DNA of 64,000 bases, from contig NC_071335.1 of the NCBI RefSeq assembly GCF_027744825.2, positions 12,785,501 through 12,849,500 of the forward strand, written 5' to 3'. Shown here piece by piece: positions 35,601-45,643 of the stretch; positions within the stretch are counted from its first letter, which is position 1; each line of letters opens with the position of its first letter. The position numbers and the translations under genes were made by a program. The DNA is from Synchiropus splendidus (Eukaryota; Chordata; Actinopteri; Syngnathiformes; Callionymidae). Below the pieces are notes generated by a model that had not been told where the DNA came from, did no database searches, and worked only from the letters and a program-made list of their open reading frames with translations.

Positions 35601-38600
35601 ACAAAACAGGTTTTGTGTAAACTTGTGGTTGAACACTGAGTGCATGGGGTTAATGGAAGGATTTCAAAACGACACGCTGAAAAGAAGAAGAGGAAGCGAG
35701 TCTGACACGTGAGGGAGGGGTGCATGACGTACCTCCGCTTCTGTCACGCAGCAGGTAGCGATTGACATCATGGATATTGGTGTTGATGGTTGGACCGCTA
35801 GGAACACTACCAGGGGTCATATTGGGGTCGTTCTCCGGGTCAATGTTCTGCAGACCCTTCCATGGCACGCCAGGGCAGAATTCTGAGGCCGAGATTTAGG
35901 GTGTCACAAACAACAACAAAACAAAAAAAAAATCTTCACTGAAGTTTTTTATGATCAACAAACTTTACAGATGACAAATTCTGACCTGGGGGCCAATTGA
36001 TGTTGGTCCCGTTGGAGAGTTTCTCGCTGGAGCTCTTGGCTTGACCCCAGCTGTCCGGTGGCACTAGAGGGCTTGTGGGGGACTCAGAAGAAGATATAAG
36101 ATTGTATGGGCTGAAGGAGTCTTCCAGCTGAGGGGGTTTGCCAGGGGGTCCCAGTGAAGAAGCAGCAGATATGGCACCTGCAAGGAGCCATGTATTACTT
36201 TGGTGCTTGGAGAAACATCTGCCATGACGGCACACAGTCAAGACGGCTCACCATGTTTGTTGAGGTTGCTCTCCATGTTTGAAGAGCTGCCAGTGTCCAT
36301 GGAGTTGGAGTGGGTCCACTGGGAGAGGCGGGACTGAGGCTGCGGGGGATCCTTTAGGGACAGACCCCCGACCTCCATGCAGGTTACATTCATGTTCTGA
36401 TTCAGTCCAGCTAAAAGAAAACAAAACAGCAACAGGTATTTTTATCAGATAAAACAGAAACAAAACATATTCTCGACACTTAGGCAAGTTGACCCAGAAA
36501 ACAAACAAAAAACACACACCCTAAACCACGGAAAAAAAGTGACACACCTTAAATACGTACTTGTTTTTTCATTGCGGTCACTAACTACAATTCTGACTAT
36601 GAGAAAATGTTGCTTCAAAATGAGAATGAGAAGTCCCTCGTGGACGCGTGCACAGTTACCCAATCGTTTGACAGTGAAGAGTGAGCTCTTCTTCAAATCA
36701 TTTCTTGCATTTACGCTTTAAAATTATGCGAAAATAATGAATACTCAATTCACAAGCAAAGTACTTTGGTTGATTCAAAGTACTTTGCGTCTAAAGTGTG
36801 TACCGAGGTGGTTGAGCTAAATAAAATGACATCATAAAAAAAGAGACCAAAATGTAATGTCAATCAACCAAACTAGATCAAACCGGCATGGATGACCTGA
36901 CGTCGATAGAGAACCAGACTACAAAGTAATAAAACCTAAAACGACAGCCAGGATTGAAGCTCAAACAAAAACAAGCCACCAACAAATAAACACTAGTTGC
37001 CATGCAGTGACTCACAGAGAGGATAGTTGCTGTAGGCGTTAGGTGAGGATGGTGGCTCTTTGGTGTGTAGTGAGTCAGAGAGGCCCTGAGCCTGATGGGG
37101 GCCACTGAACGAGTCCAGGGATGATTTGCCGGACACAGAGACTCCGAGGGGACCACTGTGGGGGTGAAGTCCGGCGGAGGAGGACGAGGATGAATGAGAG
37201 GGAAGCTGCTGCTGCTGCTTCATCAACAACGCCTGGTACAGTTGCCGCTGATGCTGCTGGATTTGCTGCTGCATGTTGGTGATTGTACGTGCAACCTGAG
37301 AGGATGGAGAGGAACACAATAAGTGGAAATATATACAGTCTATAGATCAGATCCTGAAATAACAGCGGACATTTCAACCAGGGTAAATGTTATGTTTTTG
37401 CCATGTGTCACACACACCATTGCACCATGACCAGGCTGCATGGAGATGATCTTTATTCGAAGACATATTTTTTTGCATATGAAGAGCAAAAATCTCACAA
37501 TATGATGCCACCAAAGTCAAAACTCCTAAAGGGAAACTACATAGGGCAATATATAAGTAAGAGCTAACAGCAGGTATTTTTACATGGATACATTTGACAA
37601 AATGAATTGGAAAATTGAAATTGAATAAAAGCTATAATAAGAACAAGTTTTTCTTCTACAACGTAATTAAAAAAACGCCAACTACAATTTAGGAAAACAG
37701 TAACAATGCAGTATTTTCCCAGGCTTCAGTGAACAGCTAAGAGCCTTTTAAGGCTTCACGCAGAAGCCGAAACACTGCCATCTAGCGGTGTGATGCGGTC
37801 ACTTTCATTTTATCATGATCGCAATATTTCCTGAATAAATCATTGCTTTTTTTCAAACCAAGTTAAACATACGAATAGTGATATGATTCTTAAAGCCTCA
37901 CAATACGATAATGGACTCGTTTGAATCAAATAAATCCCATTTGGTCTTGGTTCCTTAAAAAAAATATTTGGGTCACGCATCATGTGGAGTCACACTTCTG
38001 AGATGTGTCATTGTCGTCTGACTCACTTGCTGTTCTTGTTGTCGAATGGGGCCGGAAACATTGCGTTGCGCCTGCATCATCTGCTGCTGGATTTGTAAAC
38101 GCTGGTAGGCCTGAAGAGACACAGAAATAAATCGTCCAGGCACAAATGCATCAACACTGCACACATTACTGCGACCAATGGGACGTGCTGTTGTCGGTCA
38201 ATGGAAGCAGTGGGGACATTTGTTCGCAGACACCACTGTGAATGGCCGCGGGTCAGAAGCGGACGCCAAATCTGACTCACCATTTGCAGTTGCTGAAGTT
38301 GATACAAGAGGGTCATTTGTTGAGGGTTTATTGGTGAGGTTAAAAGTGCAGGGTTCAGACCAATGTTTTTTGCTGCAAATTGCAAGAGCTGTGCTTGGAC
38401 CTGCGGGGGAGAAACCAAAACAGATGAAGATTCAGATCCATGATGACAGCATCAGGTTCAGCCCAAGATACAATGCAACAGCAGCTTCTGGCAAAAAAAG
38501 CCTCGCCACACTACAGTAATAAAAAGTGCAGATACGTTTTTGTCAGAGAACTTCAGCAGAAAAATCTTCTAGTGTGGAACAGGATCTAGTTTAGAACCCT

Positions 38601-41600
38601 CCAATATACAGGAAAAATGGTGAGGACTTTTACCTGAGGGGAGAGAAACTGAGGCACTTGCGCACGTAGATTGGGCTGGGAGGAGCCATGAGGTGGCACT
38701 GATGGCTGAGGAGGCTGCTGCATGGCCCTGGTTTGTGCTGCTCCATTACTCCCAAACATTCCACTGGACATCTAAGAGCCCGGAACCACGAATGAGTGAT
38801 CAAGAGCAAACTAAATGCTTTTACAACAACAATTTTAACAGATGAACTGGCTTGTTACGAGAGAGATTTTGTCACTTCTTCCAAGATGGAATTATATTTT
38901 CAATATCTAAGAGTTTATGACTGTGAAATAACAGTATAGATGGAAAAAAAAACACAAAAAATGCAAGTTGATTTTAAAATGTATGTCATGATTAGAACTC
39001 TAAAATGACATGGAAGACAAATTCAAACTTTGTTCTGAAACATTTTGTTCGTGTATTAAATCTACCCTGTAATTTCAGTGACTGTAACCCAAAGTTTTTT
39101 TTCTCGAGAATGGGGTTCAGCAGCTTGGTTCAGTTTGAACTACAGACCAGGAATGACATACACTGCCTGGCCAAAAAAAAAAGTCGCCACCTGGATCTGG
39201 GGTTGCTGCAGTTGGTCAGGTCTAGGTTCAGCAACATTATGTGCTCAAAGAATGAGGTCAGCTGACTACCTGAATATACTGAATGACCAGGTTAGGAAAG
39301 ATTAATGCAACACTGGATGGAAATAAATCTTGTGATATTGCAGAAGCTTATCGAAACAATCGGTCCAACGAAAATATTAGAGTGTATGAACCTTTTTTTT
39401 TTGGTGGTGACTTTTTTTTTGGCCAGGCAGTGTATGAATACACATTAGAATTATGGTGCTAATGTCCAAACCTGTCTGTTGTTCAAGTTTTGCATGGCCA
39501 GTCCCGCGCCGCCCTGCCCCAAACCCTGCCCAGGAAGGCTACTGTTGGACAGGGGGAGCTTCAGGCCGGGGGAAGGCAGAAACGGTGATGGGGTGGCGTC
39601 GTCAGACAAACTGCCATCCTGCAAGAAACAAAAACGGATGATGGCCAGGGAAGGGTTGAAGTCCTCAGACGGTTCTCTCTTTAGTTGACTAGCTGTTTAA
39701 CTGACTAGGCTGCAGCATTACCTTGTCAAGAAAGGAGCGGTCAGACGGGTCTTTAGAGAGCACGGACGGCCGGCACAGCACCGACTTGTTCAGGCCGTTG
39801 CTGTAGTCGGACATGCTCAGACCACGTTTGTCCAGGTCTGTCTTTTTCTCCAAAAGAGCACCTAGAAAAACACCAAGGACGTTATTAAAAGACCGCGGAT
39901 GAATATTCGCGACGCTGACATTTGATTCGACTAAAGGAGCGTACTCATGGCCTGGTCGAGGTTCATGTTGTTGCTCTTCAGCGCCTCCTCAGCAGGATCT
40001 CTCTATGGAAAGAACAACAAATGTAACCGTCACCCCGTGCTAAGATTTGTCAAGCTGAGAAAAAGGAGTCGCACCGGGAAACCCATGTCCGTGAGCTGTT
40101 TGATGAGCCGATTCATGATCCACGCATCATCAGGTTTGTTCACCATTTTCATCTAATGGAGTAGATAGAAGGCAAGGATTTAGACATGGACTGTACATTT
40201 TATAGAAGGGTCTGAAAGCATTCTCACCTTATTTGGGACCTTTTTAGGTCCGCTGCCCCAGGAATTGCTGTTTTCCTGTGAGTTAGAGCTGTTCCACATG
40301 TCTCCGTCCTCGGAGTCCCAGTGGCCTGTGGACATGCCCATGTCTTCCCCTCCACTTCCCCAGCTATCTTGCATAGGTTTGGGGCCTGAAAACAATTCAG
40401 AAACCACCAATAAATTCACTTTGATGCAGATCCCATTATCACCACTTGGGGTCACTGTTGGCATTCGATAAACCACAACACCCCGCACCCTATTCCTTCT
40501 CTTTTTCTCCCTCCTCCCCTTCACGGCCATGACAGAAGACCAGATTAAAATCTACAGAGGAGGTGAATTTATATTCTCCTGCAAGATGAAACAAAGAACT
40601 GCAACACTATTTATATTCGCTGGATCGACACAATGCTTGTTTACGCCGTGCTTCGGTGGCAAACTCTGACGTAGTTTTCGCTCTCCTCACAAAACAGATT
40701 TGTTAATGCAGATTACAGCCTCACCTGATTTGCAGAGAGAGGAACCTGGGGGGGCATTTGGCCGGCCATAAGGTCCGGAGGGCTCATGACCACCATCTCC
40801 CCATCCCACAATGCCACCTGGGGGTTTTCCCCATGCAGAGGTGCCGTTGTCCACGGCAGACATGGGTGCAGCAGGCTCTCCCCAAGCAGGCTCTGACTTG
40901 ATCTGAACACTTGGAAGCTCTCCCCAGCCTGGAGGGACACAAATCCACATGCCACTGTTACCATGCAACACAGTGACAAGACTAAGCCTATACCTAATAA
41001 TGATCACGAAGGTAGTTGGACACAAGAAAACAGGCTCTTAGCAAAAGTTGTGATACTTTTTTTTTGCTTCAGGTTCATGAACAGCTGTGTCATTTATTTT
41101 TAATCAGGCGGGTCCTTCAGTTCTTTCATAGTGAGCCGCTCACACAGCAGACTGCAGTGCAGCCTTGAATTTGTATGCATGACCCAATCACACCTCCGAG
41201 ACCACAGGCTTAATACGGCTGTTAGAGAATTATTATAATAAATAATCCTTGAACCTACAGGAATCCTTGCAAAAAAGTGCTTGAAGAAGGGGTTTTGCAT
41301 TATGTGCTCAAAGTGAACGCAAGCGTCCAATTATCTGATCACCCACAGGCATCACCGGACAACTGCTTGCTGTGCCTTCAAGAGCAGCTCCATGACGTGA
41401 CACACTGAAGTACATTCTGGTGCAGATGGGACTGAAAGCCTTGTGTGTTGCTGTACCTGGGTTGGTGTGTGGCGGTCTACCCTGGGGACCAGATCCTGGA
41501 TGGACGCTGTTGTTGGAAGACCCGTTGTTGTTTCCATGGTGTTGTAGATGGTTAGCAAGGTGGCCATGGTGCTGGTGGTGCTGCATGTGGTGATGGTGGT

Positions 41601-43593
41601 GACTGTTGCCACCCACAGACTGGTTGTTGTTGTTATTGTTGGGCATCATCACTCCTCCGTTTTTGATGGGGGGTCCACTGTTACCAGGATTATTGTTGGG
41701 ATTGTTGCGATCCCACATGTTGACAGACTTGTGATAAGAAGTGGGATCGCCCCAGGTGGACGTTCCATCGTCGATCTCCATTTTTCTTCGAATGGAAGGC
41801 GGCGAGGGCTCTTCCCAGCCAGTGGGCTCCATGGCCTGGTCTTGCTTGCTGACATTGTTCCAGCCAGAGTTGGTCTGCTTGACTGAACCAGGGCCACCCC
41901 AGGAACCTATGCTTCCACCACCTCCACTTCCAGTGCTACTACTGCTGCTTTCTTGGGGCTTTGGAGATCCCCAGCTCCCTTGCACTGGTCCATTGGAGCG
42001 AGATGTTTCTCCCCAGTTGCTGCTATTGACAGACGATGCATGCCACCCACTTCCACCTTGATTTCCCTCTCTTGGGTTTTCCTTCCACCCAGTTCCATTT
42101 CCTCCTTCTCCTTCCCACATGTTACTAGAGGATTCATTGTTCTTCATCTCAGGTTGTCCCCACTCGCCTGTGCTGGAGGTGTACGAGTCTCCATTACTCT
42201 TGTTCCAGCCATTGGAGCTTTTGGGGCCCTCTACCCAATTGCTGGATTGTTTTTTTGTTGAACTGTTATTCCAGCTAGTTGTCTGTTCATCTGAGCTCCA
42301 AGAAGATGCGCCTCCGTTTTTAGTACCACAGTCTTCCCAGCCATTGGACGCTTTGCTGGGCTCCTGCGGGGCATCACCCCATCCTGATCCAGGCTGACAT
42401 GTCCCGGGTGGAGGAGCTCCCCAGCCAGATGATTCTTCACTATCACTGCTTTTGCCTCCAGAACCATGTCTCTGACTTGAAATGGCGGTTGGGGTAATGG
42501 TTCCTCCATTCATGGATGACGGCCCACTGTCAGTGCCGGAGCTTCCCACGGTGTCTGAACTACTGATGCTCTTACCATCATCAGAGTTTGCTTCTTCCAT
42601 TTCCCAAACAGTGTGTTGTCGTATCGGGGTCTGTCCCCAGCCGGTGTTACTCAGCACCCTTGGGTCCAGGTCTTGTCGGGGTAGCACAGGTGTGAACTCC
42701 ATACTCGAGGATCTGGCTCGATGGAGCGACAGCTCGTCATTGCTGTCACCACTCCCCTCGCTTGCTGGTGCCGTTCCAGACGGCTGACCCCAAGAGCTCA
42801 TTTGTTGCTCTGGATTGGAGGCCGAATTTTCCCCATCCACTGCGTTCCAACCCTTTGAAGCCTCATTGGGTTTTCCCCAATCGCCCCAACCTCCACAGCT
42901 GCTATTTCCACCACCACTTCCTTGGCGGCCCCATGAAGAAAGCCCACTGGACTGAGTTCCGTCCCAGCTCGAGTCCTTGGAGGAGTCGGAGGCTTTGGTT
43001 TCTCCACTACCCCAAACATTGCTGCCACTGGTGTCCCCATTAAGTTGAGAAGATTCAGTGGGTGACTGGCCACCCCAACCAGTCAACCCATGCATTGGAC
43101 TCATTGGCTCCTGAGCTTGCTGCTGTTGCTTAGTGTGATTTGGTCCATCAGTGTTTATGTTTGCAGGCTCCATATTGAAGGTCAGGCTTGTGTTGGATGA
43201 AGAACGCTGCACATCTTCATCATTTGCACCGACAGAGCCACCCCAACCTCCTCCACAGGACTTTGCCCCGGCAACGTTTCCATTGCCATTCACTCCTGCC
43301 AGTTGAGAAGAAGAGTTAGACACTCCATTTGGACCCATTACTCCTCCACCCTCGTGGCCCAGAACGGGCCAGGCTGATGGGTTGGCACTGGGATTCAGGT
43401 TCAAGTTAAAATTAGGGGATCCCCAATTGTTTGCTCCAACACGCCCCCCACCATTCATACTTTCTTGCTTCACATCAGAAATCCAGCTTCTGCTATTGGC
43501 TATGGTGTTTGCAGACCCAGGTCCCGTCATCATGTTATTGTTGGACTTCAGAGAGGTGTAATGGGCCTGGTGGCTAGTAGCTCCCGTGGCCAT
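32685..43593 (-). CDS. tnrc6c: Trinucleotide repeat-containing 6C (GW182-family miRNA silencing scaffold), complete
   Basis: Cytoplasmic P-body scaffold that binds Argonaute through Gly-Trp repeats and recruits PABP and the CCR4-NOT/PAN deadenylases (established for the family). Exons in transcript order: 43593-41457, 40928-40725, 40385-40228, 40152-40075, 40002-39945, 39861-39722, 39618-39472, 38771-38634, 38400-38281, 38110-38027, 37295-37016, 36410-36252, 36177-35986, 35882-35733, 35309-35094, 35024-34951, 34804-34665, 33036-32685; 1,608 residues. The order is GW-rich region (1-~830), UBA-like (~840-882), Q-rich region (~1000-1150), PAM2 (~1292-1310), RRM (~1433-1505) and a Trp-containing silencing tail. 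The end [12 protein letters not shown], the MATG start and the intact UBA fit TNRC6C (human about 1,690) rather than 6A or 6B. An in-frame TAA lies 9 nt before the ATG in the same exon. Confidence 0.95.
33252..33929. mobile_element. DNA transposon remnant with inverted termini
   Basis: The left end ATAGGCTGCGTCCCATTTCT and the reverse complement of the right end, ATAGCTGTGACCCATTTCTC, are near-identical inverted repeats about 24 bp long and both continue into CACC. The interior (~678 bp) has no transposase frame. The family is not assigned. It lies within the last tnrc6c intron. Confidence 0.65.
33613..33665 (-). mobile_element. Tc1/mariner-type terminal fragment with foldback, nested
   Basis: Read on the minus strand it starts CAGGTGTTGGACAAAATAAT, a Tc1-like terminus, and passes into the foldback CCTTAAGC...GCTTTAAGG. 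It is flanked by TA on both sides. A relative lies at about 44,908-44,977. Confidence 0.55.
34665..35024 (-). CDS. tnrc6c: tnrc6c RRM exons
   Basis: Exons 35024-34951 and 34804-34665, continuing into 33036-32685, encode the [55 protein letters not shown] and [12 protein letters not shown]. In GW182 proteins this domain is part of the C-terminal silencing region and is not known to bind RNA strongly. Confidence 0.92.
35733..36177 (-). CDS. tnrc6c: tnrc6c PAM2 motif exons (PABP binding)
   Basis: The motif [19 protein letters not shown] is split by the intron between exons 36177-35986 and 35882-35733. PAM2 binds the MLLE domain of cytoplasmic poly(A)-binding protein; the core Phe (EF.P) is kept. 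As I recall it, the human protein has His where this sequence has Cys (EFCPG). Confidence 0.88.
37776..37788 (-). promoter_or_regulatory. CTCF-like motif, tnrc6c intron
   Basis: The minus strand reads CCGCTAGATGGCA, one mismatch from CCASYAGRKGGCR. Confidence 0.4.
39161..39432. mobile_element. Tc1/mariner-type MITE
   Basis: The 272 bp element begins CACTGCCTGGCCAAAAAAAA and ends with the reverse complement ggccaggcagtg. It is flanked by TA on both sides, the Tc1/mariner target-site duplication. Inside the terminal repeats GTCGCCACC and its partner ggtggtgac extend the match. There is no transposase frame. It lies in the tnrc6c intron between coding exons 7 and 8. Confidence 0.85.
39722..40152 (-). 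CDS. tnrc6c: tnrc6c UBA-like domain exons
   Basis: Three exons (40152-40075, 40002-39945, 39861-39722) encode [20 protein letters not shown], then [19 protein letters not shown] and ALLEKK. This is a three-helix ubiquitin-associated-type fold with the MGF loop. It is intact here and, in human paralogues, clearest in TNRC6C. Its ligand is not established. Exon phases 0, 1 and 0 join cleanly. Confidence 0.9.
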
Positions 43594-43792
43594 CCTCCCT
43601 TAACTACCACAACTGCAGTTGGTGACAGAGGTTTCTTGGGTTGAAGCTAGCTGAGCCCAATGAGCATGCTGGTGCTGCAGGGTGGCCAGCGTCACTTCTG
43701 CAGCTTGTAGACTGCTTGGCTTCCGTGTCAATTCTGCGATTCAAGAGAGAGATTTTTGACTGGGCCACACAGCAGATATGGATGGAACGTGT
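41457..43792 (-). CDS. tnrc6c: tnrc6c large GW-repeat exon with 5' UTR
   Basis: One exon of 2,336 bp with acceptor ctttttctccctcAG and donor CCAG|GTACAG. Positions 43792-43594 are 5' UTR and 43593-41457 encode residues 1-712. It carries most of the GW/WG dipeptides that bind Argonaute in this family, such as [10 protein letters not shown] and [20 protein letters not shown], both familiar from human TNRC6 proteins. Near its 3' end (41,540-41,650) it encodes an Asn/His-rich stretch with runs of N and HHHHH. The open frames on the opposite strand here are compositional shadows. Confidence 0.93.
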
Positions 43793-44907
43793 CTGAGGGA
43801 GAAAAAAGAGAAGAGAAAAAAAGGATTATTGACTTTGACAACACTATCAGTTACTAGAGTATTAACAGTATTTGAGAAAAATGAATACACTTGTACTACA
43901 TTTTATACTGATTAGGAGTTGTATTTAAAAAATCTATATGTAAAGTATGTTTGATCAGCTAAATAAAACCTTTGGAATTTATATAAATCATTCGATTTTG
44001 CCTACTTTAAGCGCTAAGCCTTCTAGCCAGCCAACGTAGAAGTCACCACTGGCTTAGCCTTTAGCTCCCACCCACCCCCCATTCCTGCCCACAACACCAG
44101 CACTGAGAGACCCATTCGTCTCCATCGTGAATCCCTGAACCGAGGCCGAGCAAGGAAGCCCAAGTGGAACGCTGCTCATTTATTGGTATGAAACCAAGAC
44201 GGCTCCTCATCCATCACTCCCTACACTCCACCGGGCCTACTCCTCCTATAGCAACACAACATTGCAAATCCCTTTGCAAATACATGCAGGTGTCTACTAG
44301 CACTGTGTTGTTTTTTTAGACACATTAATATCAGACGGCGGAGTTATCCTGCGCCGAGGGCTTTGTCATGATGAAACCAAAGGATAAACAAAGTATTCTT
44401 TCATCTTTCTATTCATCTTCCTACTGCACAGAAGCAATTTCATTAGACACAAAAGCATCCCATCAGAGAGGGAGCTAATGATATACTGATTCCACGTGTA
44501 AGAGGGGTCATCAATCAATTGGAGACAGCGAATCAATGATCTTATTAATGAGAGTGTGCGAGAGCAGGGAAGATATCGATCCAGCAGGCAAACTTCCCAA
44601 CCACCAGAAAATCCCTGGGACACAAAACACCAGCATACCAGCCAGTCTGAGCTCAATATCAAGGGAAACCAATTCCTCAAACTGTTACAACTTTGACCTC
44701 CGTCTCATACTTAGTTGAGACTTAAAAAAGCAGGGCAATTCAGGTTTAGTAGGTGTAATGCTTAGCTCGGATTTCCAGATACTATTGAAGATTGCTGCAT
44801 GTCAAGTATGGTCTCTATATTCACCATTAATATACAATAAATAGTCAGACACTTCATTACCAAAATCACACAGTGTTCATCAACATACACAATCACATTC
44901 AACCTGC

Positions 44908-44977
44908 AGGGGTTGGACAATATAATGGAAACACCTTAAAGCTAGTTTTATAGTATATATAGCTAGCTTTAAGGTCT
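44908..44977 (+). mobile_element. Tc1/mariner-type terminal fragment with foldback
   Basis: CAGGGGTTGGACAATATAAT is followed by the palindrome ACCTTAAAGCTA...TAGCTTTAAGGT. It is the same head-plus-foldback structure as the element at 33613-33665 in the other orientation. Confidence 0.55.
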
Positions 44978-45631
44978 ATATATATCTTCCTTAGATCTTG
45001 GTAAAGTGGACACTAGACACAAGTTGCAGCATGGACTCCACAAAGAAAACTCCGTGACACAGCTATTCATACTTCTTTCAACGGACCAAGGTGTTGACTT
45101 TAACTCTTCTAAGTGGACTATCACACGGCAGGCACATCCGCATTACAAACACAAGCATCAAAACTGCCATTTCATCCAAGAAGAAATAGACAAACTAGCA
45201 GTCATTTAAAAAAAAAAAAAAGGCAGATCGACAACATTTAGATGTCTCCCCTCCCCTTTAAATCAAATAAAAGCCAGGGTCACAGAAGGAGGAGGGTGAA
45301 GGGGGAGAGATGGAAATTGTGGGGGATGGGGATGGAAAATTCAGAGGCTACTGAGATGATGGTGGGGCACAAACTGAGAATTGTCTAAGAATAATCTTCC
45401 TGAACATGTGCTTTTCGCAATTCCGGGAAACTGAGCGTAGGGTATAAAAAAACCCTAGGAAAGGCAACCAGTCCTTCTGTCCAACTTCTGCACCCGTTTT
45501 TGGAGGGTAAGAGAAAGGATAAAGGGAGCAGTCACAGGGGCATTAAAGATGTTATCTTTCCTCTGTGTACCACAGTCAAATGAGACTGGAACAGCAGTGA
45601 CTTCCCCCTGACAGATTTCAAATTAATGAAG

Positions 45632-45643
45632 CCACTAGGGGGT
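45632..45643 (+). promoter_or_regulatory. CTCF-like motif in tnrc6c 5' intron
   Basis: CCACTAGGGGGT matches the CTCF core CCASYAGRKGGC at all but the last position. Confidence 0.4.

Noticed and set aside
41548..43073. Several open frames of up to about 110 codons on the plus strand opposite the tnrc6c GW exon
   Set aside because: They mirror the repetitive GGN/TGG codon use of the real exon, carry no domain and have no splice or promoter context.
43594..43620. Extending the tnrc6c coding sequence upstream of the ATG at 43593
   Set aside because: An in-frame TAA sits 9 nt before the ATG, and no acceptor with a pyrimidine tract lies between.
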